Positions 9,230 through 18,603 of a stretch of DNA of 64,000 nucleotides are shown here, piece by piece. Position 1 is the stretch's first letter. Every line of letters starts with the position of its first letter. Below the pieces are notes generated by a model that saw only the letters and a list, made by a program, of their open reading frames with translations, was not told the DNA's origin and did no database searches. The stretch lies in NCBI GenBank assembly GCA_943789475.1, contig CALSUG010000002.1, positions 62,001-126,000 on the forward strand, written 5' to 3'. Source of the stretch: an uncultured Alphaproteobacteria bacterium (GTDB lineage: Bacteria > Pseudomonadota > Alphaproteobacteria > Micavibrionales > UBA1664). The position numbers and the translations under genes were made by a program.

Positions 9230-9895
9230 ATGTTTCACAAACAAAATGGGAATGCACTTTTATATGTCTTAATCGCCGTGACATTATTGGCGGTCTTAAC
9301 CTATACCATTGCTGGTGAAAATAGAGGCCAACAACAAAATCAATTAACCGAATCTCGTACTAAATTACTAGCAAGCGATCTAATATCACATGCCAATTCT
9401 GCAGAGCTTGCTTTTAAGCAAATGGAAATGTTTGGTATTGAAGCCGATCAAGTGTTATTCGATCTTCCAGGAACAGCAGCATACAGCACAAATGTAACAC
9501 GACAAATTTATCATCCAAGTGGTGGCGGATTAAGCCTTATGGAAACATCATCTTATTTCCAAGGAGATCCTGTTCTTAGCGGATGGTATGGACGAACAAA
9601 TGGACAAGTGGAGTGGACTCCAAGCATCAAAACAGATTTATTATATTCAGCCATAGATATTTCTGCTGAGGTATGCGAAAAAATAAACCAGAATTTGTTA
9701 GGAAATTCATCAATTCCAACCGCGCCAAACTTATCACTTCAAGTTACATTTACAAACCTTGGTACAATATCTGATACATTCACCGCAACACAATGCCCTG
9801 GGTGTAATAATATCAAAAGTCAGTGCTTTGTCAGACCCGCTTTTGGAGCTTTTGAGGAATATTACGTGTTTTATAATATCATTGGGACAAGATAA
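9230..9895 (+). CDS. Prepilin-like orphan membrane/secreted protein
   Basis: I do not recognise a named family for this 221-residue protein. The N-terminus is a short basic leader (MFHKQNG) followed by an unbroken hydrophobic helix (residues 8-28, NALLYVLIAVTLL...). This resembles the class III signal and helix of type IV pilins and pseudopilins, although the usual Glu at mature position 5 is absent. A soluble domain with four or five cysteines follows, including CPGC and a nearby third Cys near residue 190-200. It is divergent from rmuC, with AAAGGA upstream of the ATG. No pilus assembly gene is nearby, so it may be an orphan minor pilin or a simple membrane-anchored protein. Confidence 0.6.
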   Translation: MFHKQNGNALLYVLIAVTLLAVLTYTIAGENRGQQQNQLTESRTKLLASDLISHANSAELAFKQMEMFGIEADQVLFDLPGTAAYSTNVTRQIYHPSGGGLSLMETSSYFQGDPVLSGWYGRTNGQVEWTPSIKTDLLYSAIDISAEVCEKINQNLLGNSSIPTAPNLSLQVTFTNLGTISDTFTATQCPGCNNIKSQCFVRPAFGAFEEYYVFYNIIGTR

Positions 9896-9984
9896 ATCAC
9901 TTCTTAAAAATCCACATCCATCAACGACAATAGGGTATACTATACTCATAAACCATGATCCGTGCACTCCTAATTACAGGTCAA

Positions 9985-10073
9985 AAAACTTAAGTCGTTC
10001 AAGTCGTTTTCAACCTAACCACTTGAAAATAAACAAAACCATTAGACTTAGTGAAGTTTAATTAAGTCGTATT
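9985..10073 (+). repeat. Intergenic repeat, copy A (AAGTCG-rich element)
   Basis: This roughly 89-base element between the pilin-like gene and der matches, in inverted orientation, the element at 32652-32737. The outer 21 bases agree at 19 of 21 positions and the other end shares TAAGTCGTATT; the middle is diverged. Within copy A, AAGTCGTT is repeated at 9992-9999 and 10001-10008 (9-bp period), with further AAGTC/GACTT hits toward the right end. It could be a small non-autonomous repeat family or a multi-site protein-binding element. Confidence 0.6.
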
Positions 10074-10113
10074 TAAGGTGACTTTCATAATCCTTAATGT
10101 TATAAGCCACATT

Positions 10114-11553
10114 ATGAGCGAAAAACGTCTACCCCGTATTGCATTAATTGGTCGTCCGAATGTTGGAAAATCAACATTATTCAACCGTATGGCACGTAAA
10201 AAATTGGCCATCGTCAATGACACGCCAGGTGTGACACGTGATTGGCGCGAGGCGGATGCCAATTTAATGGGACATGATGTCATGATTATTGATACGGCAG
10301 GGTTGGAAGAGGCCTTTGACGATTCCATCCAAGGCCGCATGCGCCGCCAAACCGAGCAAGCCATTGATAATTGTGATGTTGCCGTGTTCATGATGGATGG
10401 ACGCGCGGGCGTTACACCAATTGATCAACATTTCGCACAATTTGTTCGCAAACGCGACATTCCTGTCCTCCTCACCATTAACAAATGTGAAGGTAAGGCA
10501 GGTATGGACAGCATGGGCGAGGCCTATTCATTAGGCCTTGGCGAACCAATGCCTATTTCTGCCGAACATAACGAAGGTATTTCCGTGTTATACGATGCCA
10601 TCCTTAATGCCGTGAAGGATCATTTTATCAACCTTAATGAAGAGGAAGAAAAAAATGATGATCACGACCGTGAAGCCACCGTTGAAGAAGGCGATGAAAA
10701 TTTCGAATTAACCGACATTGATGATGTTGAAAAACCAATCAAGGTTGCCATTGTTGGTCGTCCGAACGCTGGTAAATCAACACTGGTCAACACTCTTGTT
10801 GGGTCCGATCGCGTTATGACAGGGCCAGAGGCAGGCATCACACGCGATGCCATCGCCATCGATTGGGAATATAATGATCGCGCATTCACACTTGTTGATA
10901 CCGCAGGTCTACGCAAGAAAAACCGCGTCACACATGATATTGAAACCGCATCAAACGAAGATGCATACCGCGCCATTCGCTTGGCGCAAATTGTTGTTCT
11001 TGTATTGGATGGAACATTATCATTGGATAAACAAGATTTATTAATCGCATCACATGTGATCGAAGAAGGTCGCGCACTTGTGATCGCCATTAACAAATGG
11101 GATATCCAAGATAAAAAAGACGAAATTTTACAAACATTCCGTGACCGTATTGAACGGTCATTAGGGCAATTGCCTGATGTCCCTGTTGTCACTCTATCCG
11201 CCCTAAAAGGTAAAAAGATTGATCGCCTTATGGAATGGATGATGACCGCCCATACAAATTGGAACAAACGTGTCACAACAGGTCAATTAAACCGTTGGAT
11301 CGAGGCGATAGAATCACGCCATCCAGCACCATTAACGCAAAATCGTCCAAACCGATTACGCTTTATCGCGCAAATTAAAACACGCCCACCGACATTTGCG
11401 TTATGGGTGTCAAAACCACAAGATATTCCAGGATCTTACAAACGTTATATCATTAAAAACCTGCGTGAAGATTTTGGTTTGGGCCATGTGCCAATTCGTT
11501 TGATGTTGCGCACATCCAAAAACCCATACGCGGATAAGAAAAAACTGAATTAA
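10114..11553 (+). CDS. der: Ribosome biogenesis GTPase Der (EngA)
   Basis: Der is an essential tandem GTPase needed for maturation of the 50S subunit. The 479-residue product has two G domains: GRPNVGKS at residues 13-20 and GRPNAGKS at 215-222, each followed by DTAGL and NKxD/NKC-type motifs, then a KH-like C-terminal domain. The frame is open back to a GTG at 10078, but the ATG at 10114 (MSEKRLPRIAL) fits the family N-terminus. The linker between the G domains is strongly acidic. The gene converges on uvrD, with the two stop codons overlapping at 11550-11553. Confidence 0.97.
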   Translation: MSEKRLPRIALIGRPNVGKSTLFNRMARKKLAIVNDTPGVTRDWREADANLMGHDVMIIDTAGLEEAFDDSIQGRMRRQTEQAIDNCDVAVFMMDGRAGVTPIDQHFAQFVRKRDIPVLLTINKCEGKAGMDSMGEAYSLGLGEPMPISAEHNEGISVLYDAILNAVKDHFINLNEEEEKNDDHDREATVEEGDENFELTDIDDVEKPIKVAIVGRPNAGKSTLVNTLVGSDRVMTGPEAGITRDAIAIDWEYNDRAFTLVDTAGLRKKNRVTHDIETASNEDAYRAIRLAQIVVLVLDGTLSLDKQDLLIASHVIEEGRALVIAINKWDIQDKKDEILQTFRDRIERSLGQLPDVPVVTLSALKGKKIDRLMEWMMTAHTNWNKRVTTGQLNRWIEAIESRHPAPLTQNRPNRLRFIAQIKTRPPTFALWVSKPQDIPGSYKRYIIKNLREDFGLGHVPIRLMLRTSKNPYADKKKLN

Positions 11554-13694
11554 ACCGCCTCGACAAAACTCTCAAGTACACGTTTACGTCCTTTTGTATC
11601 AAACACGATATCCAATTTATTTCCATCAATGACAAGGACTGTTCCTTCGCCAAAGGCCGCATGGGCGACACGTCCACCAACGGATAATCCCGATGCGGTT
11701 TCGTTGCGTTTGATAAATGACCTCGGTGCGGGCGCATGTGTCTGTCCCGAACTATCCCAATGGTTTGACCTTGCCTGTACATCACTACCGATTTCAATCA
11801 CATCGTTTGGTAATTCTTCGATAAATCGTGATGGAATATTATTAACCCAATTACCGTATGTGCGGCGGTTGGCGGCGTGGGTGATAAATGCCTTTTCCCG
11901 TGCACGGGTAATACCAACGTAGGCCAAGCGGCGTTCTTCCTCCAACCCTTTTGTACCGCTTTCATCCATGGATCGTTGTGATGGGAACAAACCTTCCTCC
12001 CATCCTGGTAAAAACACACAATCGAATTCTAACCCTTTGGCGCCATGCAATGTCATGATGGTGACCTTGTCATGATTATCATTATTTTGCGCATCCATCA
12101 CCAATGCGACATGTTCTAAAAATTCAGGCAGGCTTTCATATTCTGCCATGGCAGAAATGAGTTCGTTCAAGTTTTCAACACGTCCTTGCGCCTCGACACT
12201 TTTGTCATTTTTCCACATATCCAAATAACCGCTTTCCTCAAGGATAAGGTTGGCGAGTTCTGGATGAGGCATTGTTTCAATCAAACTATTCCATCGTTTG
12301 AAATCGGCAATAACATTGCTTAATGTTTCACGTTGTTTTGGTTTTAAATCATCACTGGCGCATAGTTGTTCAATTGATTGGTACAGCGATATGCCCGTAT
12401 GGCGTGCATGATCGTACAGGCGTTGAACGGTCGTATTACCAAGTCCGCGTTTAGGTGTATTGATAATACGTTCCAACGCCAAATCATCGTGCGCCTGTGC
12501 GGTAATGCGAAGATAGGCAAGAGCATCACGAATTTCCATGCGTTCATAAAAACGTGGTCCACCAACAATGCGGTATGGAATGTTAAGTGTGATAAAACGT
12601 TCCTCAAATTCACGCATTTGGAATCCTGTACGTACTAAAACGGCCATTTCAGAATTTTTAATTTGTTTACGTTGTAATTGTTCAATATGTTCGCCAACCC
12701 ATCGTGCCTCGGCCGATCCATCCCATAACCCATGGACGATGACTTTGTCACCTTCGCCCTTTTGTGAACGAAGTGTTTTACCAAGGCGATTTTCATTGTA
12801 TGCGATGACGCCATCTGCCGCAGTTAGGATATTTTGTGTCGAACGGTAATTTTCTTCTAAACGAATTGTTTTGGCGTTTTCAAAATCTTTTTCAAATCGT
12901 AAAATATTGCCAACCTGTGCGCCACGCCATCCATAAATGGATTGGTCATCATCACCAACCACACAAATATTTTGTGATTTTTGTGCAAGCAGGCGAAGCC
13001 ATAAATATTGTGCAACGTTGGTGTCTTGATATTCATCCACCATGATATAACGGAAACGACGATGATATTGTTCCAATACCTCGGCATGTGATTGTAAAAT
13101 TGTAATCATATGAAGGAGAAGATCACCAAAATCACATGCGTTTAATGTTTTTAACCTTGCCTGATATGCGCGGTAAATATCAATCATTTTACCATTTGCA
13201 AATTCGCCTGCCTCTTCCATTGTGACTTTATCAGGGGTCAGTGCGCGATCTTTCCATCGATCAATCATTGATGATGCAATTTTGGGTGTAAATTTTTTAA
13301 CATCAATACCCGCATCGCCCATCAATTGTTTTAACAATCGTTGGCAATCATCAGGGTCAATAATGGTGTAATTGGATGATAATCCGACAAGGTCGGCATG
13401 GCGACGCAACATTCGCCCAGCCAACGCATGGAATGTGCCTAACCACCATCCCTCGACAGGTTGCCCACCCATTAATGATGATACACGTTCGCGCATTTCC
13501 ATCGCGGCCTTGTTTGTAAATGTCACCGATAATATTTCACCAGGCATCGCCTTGTACAAATTCAACATATGCGCAAGTCGTGTGGTCAGGACACGTGTTT
13601 TACCCGTTCCTGCACCCGCCAAAACAAGCAAAGGGCCATCAAGGTTTTCAACGGCTTCGCATTGCGCCGTGTTTAATGCTTTTAAATATTCCAT
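11550..13694 (-). CDS. uvrD: ATP-dependent DNA helicase UvrD/PcrA
   Basis: This superfamily 1 3'-5' helicase unwinds DNA in excision repair and removes recombinase filaments. The 714-residue protein has Walker A AGAGTGKT at residues 26-33, motif II VDEYQDTN, motif III GDDDQSIYGWRGA, motif IV EENYRS, motif V TLHGAKGLEFD and motif VI VGITRARE. I start at the ATG at 13694 (MEYLKALN), since the 13 extra upstream codons have no family match. Which of the UvrD, PcrA or Rep names is right cannot be settled from motifs alone. It is convergent with der. Confidence 0.95.
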   Translation of the reverse strand: MEYLKALNTAQCEAVENLDGPLLVLAGAGTGKTRVLTTRLAHMLNLYKAMPGEILSVTFTNKAAMEMRERVSSLMGGQPVEGWWLGTFHALAGRMLRRHADLVGLSSNYTIIDPDDCQRLLKQLMGDAGIDVKKFTPKIASSMIDRWKDRALTPDKVTMEEAGEFANGKMIDIYRAYQARLKTLNACDFGDLLLHMITILQSHAEVLEQYHRRFRYIMVDEYQDTNVAQYLWLRLLAQKSQNICVVGDDDQSIYGWRGAQVGNILRFEKDFENAKTIRLEENYRSTQNILTAADGVIAYNENRLGKTLRSQKGEGDKVIVHGLWDGSAEARWVGEHIEQLQRKQIKNSEMAVLVRTGFQMREFEERFITLNIPYRIVGGPRFYERMEIRDALAYLRITAQAHDDLALERIINTPKRGLGNTTVQRLYDHARHTGISLYQSIEQLCASDDLKPKQRETLSNVIADFKRWNSLIETMPHPELANLILEESGYLDMWKNDKSVEAQGRVENLNELISAMAEYESLPEFLEHVALVMDAQNNDNHDKVTIMTLHGAKGLEFDCVFLPGWEEGLFPSQRSMDESGTKGLEEERRLAYVGITRAREKAFITHAANRRTYGNWVNNIPSRFIEELPNDVIEIGSDVQARSNHWDSSGQTHAPAPRSFIKRNETASGLSVGGRVAHAAFGEGTVLVIDGNKLDIVFDTKGRKRVLESFVEAV

Positions 13695-13831
13695 GGTTAT
13701 TTGTTTACCACAGAGGTCGTGGTGGCACACCAAATTTTTCTTCTCATATTATGTGATGTTCAAATCATGACTATCAACAATCCCATTAAAACTCTATAAA
13801 ATATGCAGAAAGACAAAAAGGTAATATTTTT

Positions 13832-14275
13832 ATGGGGTTATTTACTCAACTTCTTATCGGTGGCGGATTAATCGCCCTAACATTCATTATTCAGGCATTT
13901 TGTTTTGATCGAATTATCCGTATCGCGCCATGGATTGAAAAACAATCCGTACGGTTATCTAAACCAATGTGGAAATCTATATTTTTTGTTGTAATAATTT
14001 CACTTATCACAGGTGTTCTGATCATCGAAATGTGGGTATGGGCCTTATTTTATCTTGGTATCGATGTCATGCATGATGTTGAATCTGCGCTTTATTTTTC
14101 AACAAGCGCCTTTACCACCGTTGGTTTTGGAGATATTTATTTAGATAAAGAATGGCGTATGGTCAGCGCCATAGAATCCGTAAACGGATTTTTATTATTC
14201 GGTTGGGCAACCGCCTTCATTTGGGAAGTCGTGACACATATTTACGCAAAAGAGGGAAAAGCGTTAAAAAAATAA
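13832..14275 (+). CDS. Two-pore-helix ion channel family protein (K+ channel-like)
   Basis: This 147-residue protein has three hydrophobic segments (about 5-28, 50-77, 115-135) with a pore loop between the last two carrying TTVGFGD at residues 95-101. That is the K+ selectivity filter with Phe in place of the more common Tyr, as in several bacterial Ion_trans_2 proteins. It should therefore pass potassium or other monovalent cations across the inner membrane. No ligand-binding or RCK domain is present. AAAAGG precedes the start at fair spacing. It ends four bases before the convergent dnaB stop. Confidence 0.85.
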   Translation: MGLFTQLLIGGGLIALTFIIQAFCFDRIIRIAPWIEKQSVRLSKPMWKSIFFVVIISLITGVLIIEMWVWALFYLGIDVMHDVESALYFSTSAFTTVGFGDIYLDKEWRMVSAIESVNGFLLFGWATAFIWEVVTHIYAKEGKALKK

Positions 14276-14279
14276 AAAT

Positions 14280-15767
14280 CTATAACCGCTCGCTGTGATA
14301 TTTATCCAAATCACTAAATTGTGTTATGTGGCCTTCAAATTTAAGATCCACGGCGCCTGTCGATCCATGTCGTGATTTCGCAATAATAACCTGTGCAATA
14401 TTTTTTGCCTTCGCCATTTTATCTTCCCATTCCGCATGTTTTTGCGTATCGGACACATCAGGTTCGGCATTTTGCAGATAATATTCCTCACGATAAATAA
14501 ACATCACAACATCCGCATCTTGTTCAATCGATCCAGATTCACGAAGGTCAGATAGCAACGGACGTTTATCTTCACGACTTTCAACACCACGCGATAACTG
14601 TGACAATGCAATCACAGGAATTTGCAATTCTTTGGCGATAGCCTTAAGCCCGCGAGTGATTTCAGAAACCTCCAAAACACGATTTTCATTTCCTTGTTTT
14701 GATCCTGACCCGCGGAGGAGTTGAAGATAGTCAACAATCAACATTTCCAACCCGTGTTTACGTTTCATACGACGTGCACGTGTACGCACAGCGGTAATAG
14801 TTTGTGACGGTGTATCATCAATAAATAATGGAATTTGTGATAACCATCCCGCACAATCTTTTAAACGGTAAAATTCATCTGCGGTAAATGTTCCCGTTCT
14901 TAATTTTTCGGATGGAATGCCCGCCAATGATGATAACAATCTTGTTGCCAACTGATCGGCCGACATCTCAAGCGAGATAACACCAACGCGGCCACCTTCT
15001 GTTCCACCTGACTTCGCAAATGCATGTGCCGCGTTATAGGCCACATTCACGGCCAATGATGTTTTACCCATTGCAGGACGAGCGGCAAGAATAAGCAGGT
15101 CAGAGGGTTGTAAACCACCCAATTTTTTATCAAAATCGCGCAAACCCGATGTAACACCAGTCACATTACCGTCTGTTTTAAACGCCTTTTCCGCAATTTC
15201 GATTGAGACACTTACGGCATCTTTCATGGTCATAAAACCACCGGCGTTATTACCACCCTGTTCTGCTAGATTGTATAATTTTTTCTCTGCACCTTCTAAG
15301 GCCGTTTGAGAATCCGTATCAATATCTTGTTCAAATGCATCATTAACAACATCACGCCCAATAGCGATTAATTCACGACGAACAAACATGTCATGGATAA
15401 TTTGGGCATAATTTTTCGCGTTAATGATTGAAATCACAGATGATGCAAGATCGGAAATATAACCCGCACCGCCGACATCCTTCAAATCATCATCTTGTTC
15501 AAAATACGCCCTTAACGTTACTGCATCTGCATTTTGCCCACGGTCAATAATTTTGAGAACAGCATCATAAAGTCGTTGATGCACCGGCACGAAAAAATTT
15601 TCCGCGCGCAAATAATCTGAAAATTCTTCCAAAATACGATTATCTTCAAGGATCGCGCCTAACAAGGCTTGTTCCGCCTCAATATTATGAGGAAGCGTGC
15701 GCACAGTCGGATCATTGGAATCGTTGACGTGTGATGATGTGTCTATGGACTCGAGCGGAAAATTCAT
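14280..15767 (-). CDS. dnaB: Replicative DNA helicase DnaB
   Basis: DnaB is the hexameric fork helicase. The 495-residue product has the N-terminal primase-interacting domain (starting LPHNIEAEQALLG), a linker helix and the RecA-like motor with Walker A ARPAMGKT at residues 229-236, Walker B LIVDYLQL and the SREDKRP/LSDLRESGSIEQDAD motifs. An unusual 23-residue Ser/Asp-rich extension precedes the family core. No intein is visible. It leads the minus-strand cluster on the left of mltG, 48 bases downstream of it. Confidence 0.97.
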   Translation of the reverse strand: MNFPLESIDTSSHVNDSNDPTVRTLPHNIEAEQALLGAILEDNRILEEFSDYLRAENFFVPVHQRLYDAVLKIIDRGQNADAVTLRAYFEQDDDLKDVGGAGYISDLASSVISIINAKNYAQIIHDMFVRRELIAIGRDVVNDAFEQDIDTDSQTALEGAEKKLYNLAEQGGNNAGGFMTMKDAVSVSIEIAEKAFKTDGNVTGVTSGLRDFDKKLGGLQPSDLLILAARPAMGKTSLAVNVAYNAAHAFAKSGGTEGGRVGVISLEMSADQLATRLLSSLAGIPSEKLRTGTFTADEFYRLKDCAGWLSQIPLFIDDTPSQTITAVRTRARRMKRKHGLEMLIVDYLQLLRGSGSKQGNENRVLEVSEITRGLKAIAKELQIPVIALSQLSRGVESREDKRPLLSDLRESGSIEQDADVVMFIYREEYYLQNAEPDVSDTQKHAEWEDKMAKAKNIAQVIIAKSRHGSTGAVDLKFEGHITQFSDLDKYHSERL

Positions 15768-15815
15768 GAGTCACACTATAGAAAAAGCCATCTTAAAATG
15801 CGACTCTTATTTTCT

Positions 15816-16808
15816 TTATTGCTTGCTACGAATTTTGCGCCATTTCGCAACATTCGCATTATGTTGCGCCAATGTTTTACCAAACGCATGACCACCCGTA
15901 CCATCAGCAACAAAATAAATATAATCATGGATGCCGGGATTCAATACACCATCAATCGCACCGCGACCTGGATTACAAATTGGTGTTGGCGGTAAACCCG
16001 TACGCGTGTACGTATTATAAATCGTGTCCTTGCGCAAATCCTTGATCAAAAGGCGACGTCCCAACGGGCCTTTACCATCATTTTTATGCTGTCCCTTTGT
16101 AATACCATAAATAACGGTTGGATCGGTTTGCAGTGGCATCCCCTTACGCAAACGATTTATGAACACTCCCGCAACCTTGGCATACTCACTTGCCACAGAT
16201 GTTTCTTTTTCAACAATGGATGCCAAGATCATCACTTCTTCCATTGTATTCAATGGCAAGTCATCTAGTTTTTTTTCATCTTGATCATTCGTAAAATTAT
16301 TCATCGCATCCTGCATACGGGCAATTTTTTCCATACGCGCTTCACCTTTTGCAAAAAAATAAGTGTCGGGCATTAATGATCCTTCAGGTGGTGTGTTTTC
16401 AATTTCTCCCTCTAAGAACTCATTATTTTTCAACAGTTGAACAATTTCCCATGATGTCTTCCCTTCGGGAATTGTAAATTTACGTTGTATCGTTTTTCCA
16501 TTTTGCAAAATATCCAAAACACCCGATATATTGACACCCGCAGGAATTAAAAATTCTCCAGCTTGCAATGGTTTTGCACTGTTTTTAACTTTTGATCCCA
16601 ACATAAAAGGATACGCGTTTATGATAATTTTTTCATCCTGCAACATCGCGGCAATATCACGTGTCCCCATACCCCGCTTGATTTGAATTTCACGCGGTGT
16701 ATCCAACGTATTCGGCATTTGAAAAACAACAACCAATGCGGTAATTGCAATCGCAACTCCAATTAAAAAAAGATACGAAAATGAAAATAGCCCAAGAATA
16801 AATTTCAT
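15816..16808 (-). CDS. mltG: Endolytic murein transglycosylase MltG
   Basis: MltG cleaves nascent glycan strands at the inner membrane and so sets their length. The 330-residue protein has an N-terminal membrane anchor (about residues 8-30), a LysM-like region and the YceG catalytic domain with Glu200 in the ASIVEKETS motif, then LQTDPTVIYG and TYNTYTRTGLPPTPICNPG. It lies 37 bases after fabF, the fabF-mltG order commonly found in alphaproteobacteria. Confidence 0.95.
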   Translation of the reverse strand: MKFILGLFSFSYLFLIGVAIAITALVVVFQMPNTLDTPREIQIKRGMGTRDIAAMLQDEKIIINAYPFMLGSKVKNSAKPLQAGEFLIPAGVNISGVLDILQNGKTIQRKFTIPEGKTSWEIVQLLKNNEFLEGEIENTPPEGSLMPDTYFFAKGEARMEKIARMQDAMNNFTNDQDEKKLDDLPLNTMEEVMILASIVEKETSVASEYAKVAGVFINRLRKGMPLQTDPTVIYGITKGQHKNDGKGPLGRRLLIKDLRKDTIYNTYTRTGLPPTPICNPGRGAIDGVLNPGIHDYIYFVADGTGGHAFGKTLAQHNANVAKWRKIRSKQ

Positions 16809-16845
16809 GGGCTATTTTGTAACATGAAGTTTTTATATTTAAAAA

Positions 16846-18112
16846 CTAAACTTTAGAAAGGATAATAGATGCGTTTGTTCCACCAAATCCAAAACTGTTC
16901 GATAATGCAACCGTTACATTCTTCTCTTTTGCCTCGTGTGGAACCAAATCCATGCCTTCGCATACTTCGGATGGATCATTCAAATTCAATGTTGGTGGCA
17001 TAACACCTGTTTGAATTGTTTTTGCCGTATAGATTGCCTCGACCGCACCCGCAGCACCAAGCAAGTGACCAATCGCCGATTTTGTTGATGACATTGATAA
17101 ACTGTCCAATGAATTTTCGAACATACGTTTTACCGCACCTGCCTCAATCCCATCACCAACTGGCGTTGATGTTCCATGTGCATTCACATACTGAATATCT
17201 TCTGGATTAACGCCTGCGTTACGCATTGCCGCTTCCATCGCGCGGAAACCACCATTTCCATCTGCCGCAGGAGCCGTAATATGATTTGCATCACCAGATA
17301 GGCCGTAACCCTTCACCTCTGCATAAATTTTTGCACCACGTGCTTTTGCGTGTTCATATTCTTCCAATACAACAACACCTGCACCTTCACCAATCACAAA
17401 ACCATCACGACCATCATCAAACGGACGTGATGCATTTTCTGGTGTTTCATTATAACCCGTCGTTAATGCACGTGCGGCGGCAAAACCCGCCATACCAATG
17501 CGATTAACAGAACTTTCAGCACCACCCGCAACCATAACATCAGCATCACCAAACATGATCAAACGCGCGGCATCACCAATCGCATGTGTCCCTGTTGCAC
17601 AGGCCGTTACAACAGAATGGTTCGGCCCCTTAAATCCATATTTAATTGACACATGACCAGACGCCAAATTAATCAACGATGCAGGAATAAAGAACGGTGA
17701 AATACGTCGTGTTCCTTTTTCTTGAGCTAATAATGTTGTTTCGTAAATCGTTTCAAGACCACCAATACCAGATCCAATTAAAACACCAGAACGCCATTGT
17801 TTTTCTTCTGTATCTGCATCATATCCAGAATCTTCAATCGCTTCTTGAGCCGCGGCCATGGCAAAAATAATAAATTCATCCATTTTCTTTTGCTCTTTGA
17901 ACGCAACAAATGAATCCGCATGAAAACGTCCGCCATCACATGCCTCATCCGCACGTGGAATAATACCCGCAACTTTTGATGGGATATCAGAAACATCAAA
18001 ATGAGAAACCTTGCTAATACCGCTTTTACCATTTGTGATAGAAGCCCAGTTATGATCAACACCCATACCCAGTGGCGATACCATTCCCATTCCTGTAATA
18101 ACAACACGTCTC
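16846..18112 (-). CDS. fabF: 3-oxoacyl-ACP synthase II (FabF)
   Basis: FabF elongates acyl-ACP chains by condensation with malonyl-ACP. The 422-residue protein carries the Cys172-His-His triad: Cys in VTACATGTH, the first His in NAHGTST and the second in SAIGHLLGAAG. The start is the ATG at 18114-18112. It is downstream of acpP with a strong hairpin between the two, so its expression may be set by read-through from acpP, or from a promoter I cannot identify. Confidence 0.97.
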
Positions 18113-18141
18113 ATTTTTCAATTTTCCTTATTTAAAACGAC

Positions 18142-18164
18142 ATCCCCGCTTTAAAAGCGGGGAT
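18142..18164 (-). terminator. Hairpin between acpP and fabF (terminator or attenuator)
   Basis: An 11-bp inverted repeat (ATCCCCGCTTT with AAAGCGGGGAT, one base between) lies 55 bases past the acpP stop. On the acpP strand it is followed by GTCGTTTT, a weak T run. That suits a partial terminator that lowers fabF transcription relative to acpP, as is common where acyl carrier protein must be in excess. Processing site is the alternative. Confidence 0.6.
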
Positions 18165-18218
18165 CTCTTAATTCGTTTATATGAGATCCTTCGCACTTAT
18201 CGCGTAGGATAACAAAAA

Positions 18219-18458
18219 TTATTCGCCTGAATTCTCAGTGATAAAGCTTACTGCATTACCAACAGTTTGAATTTTTTCAGCTGCATCATCTGGAATTTCA
18301 ACATTGAATTCTTCTTCAAATGCCATAACCAATTCAACAGTATCCAATGAATCTGCACCAAGATCATCGATGAAGCTTGCACCTTCTACAACTTTATCTT
18401 CATCAACACCTAAATGTTCAACAACAATTTTTTTAACGCGTTCAGCAATATCGCTCAT
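18219..18458 (-). CDS. acpP: Acyl carrier protein
   Basis: The 79-residue acidic protein carries the phosphopantetheine attachment motif [10 protein letters not shown] with Ser37. It shuttles growing acyl chains between FabF, FabG and other enzymes. The start is the ATG at 18458, preceded by AAGGAA; a GTG codon directly before it extends the frame by one residue but is unlikely to be used. fabF follows on the same strand; fabG is on the same strand about 2.7 kb further right, separated by an accessory patch. Confidence 0.97.
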   Translation of the reverse strand: MSDIAERVKKIVVEHLGVDEDKVVEGASFIDDLGADSLDTVELVMAFEEEFNVEIPDDAAEKIQTVGNAVSFITENSGE

Positions 18459-18589
18459 CACTTTATTTCCTTATTTTTATTTACTCAAATCTATTAAAGA
18501 CTGCCGTTTATTTAGCAGAGAGTTTCGGATAAAACAATAGCTGATTTATTTACCTTGTCTAGCCCCCATAAAATATGACTTTTTCAATA

Positions 18590-18598
18590 TGTGGATAA
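18590..18598 (-). other. Perfect DnaA box (TTATCCACA), intergenic
   Basis: An exact 9-base DnaA consensus lies on the minus strand between acpP and the LysR gene. It is one of four perfect copies in the window, all intergenic. It could regulate acpP or titrate DnaA; a chance match is possible for any one copy. Confidence 0.45.
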
Positions 18599-18603
18599 GC
18601 CTT

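Noticed and set aside
10078-10113. GTG start of der at 10078
   Set aside because: It adds 12 hydrophobic residues that do not fit the family. No ribosome site at proper spacing supports it.
18142-18164. CRISPR-like or mobile repeat
   Set aside because: It is a single hairpin between acpP and fabF with no further copies visible; an attenuator explains it better. No repeat-spacer array or insertion sequence was seen anywhere.
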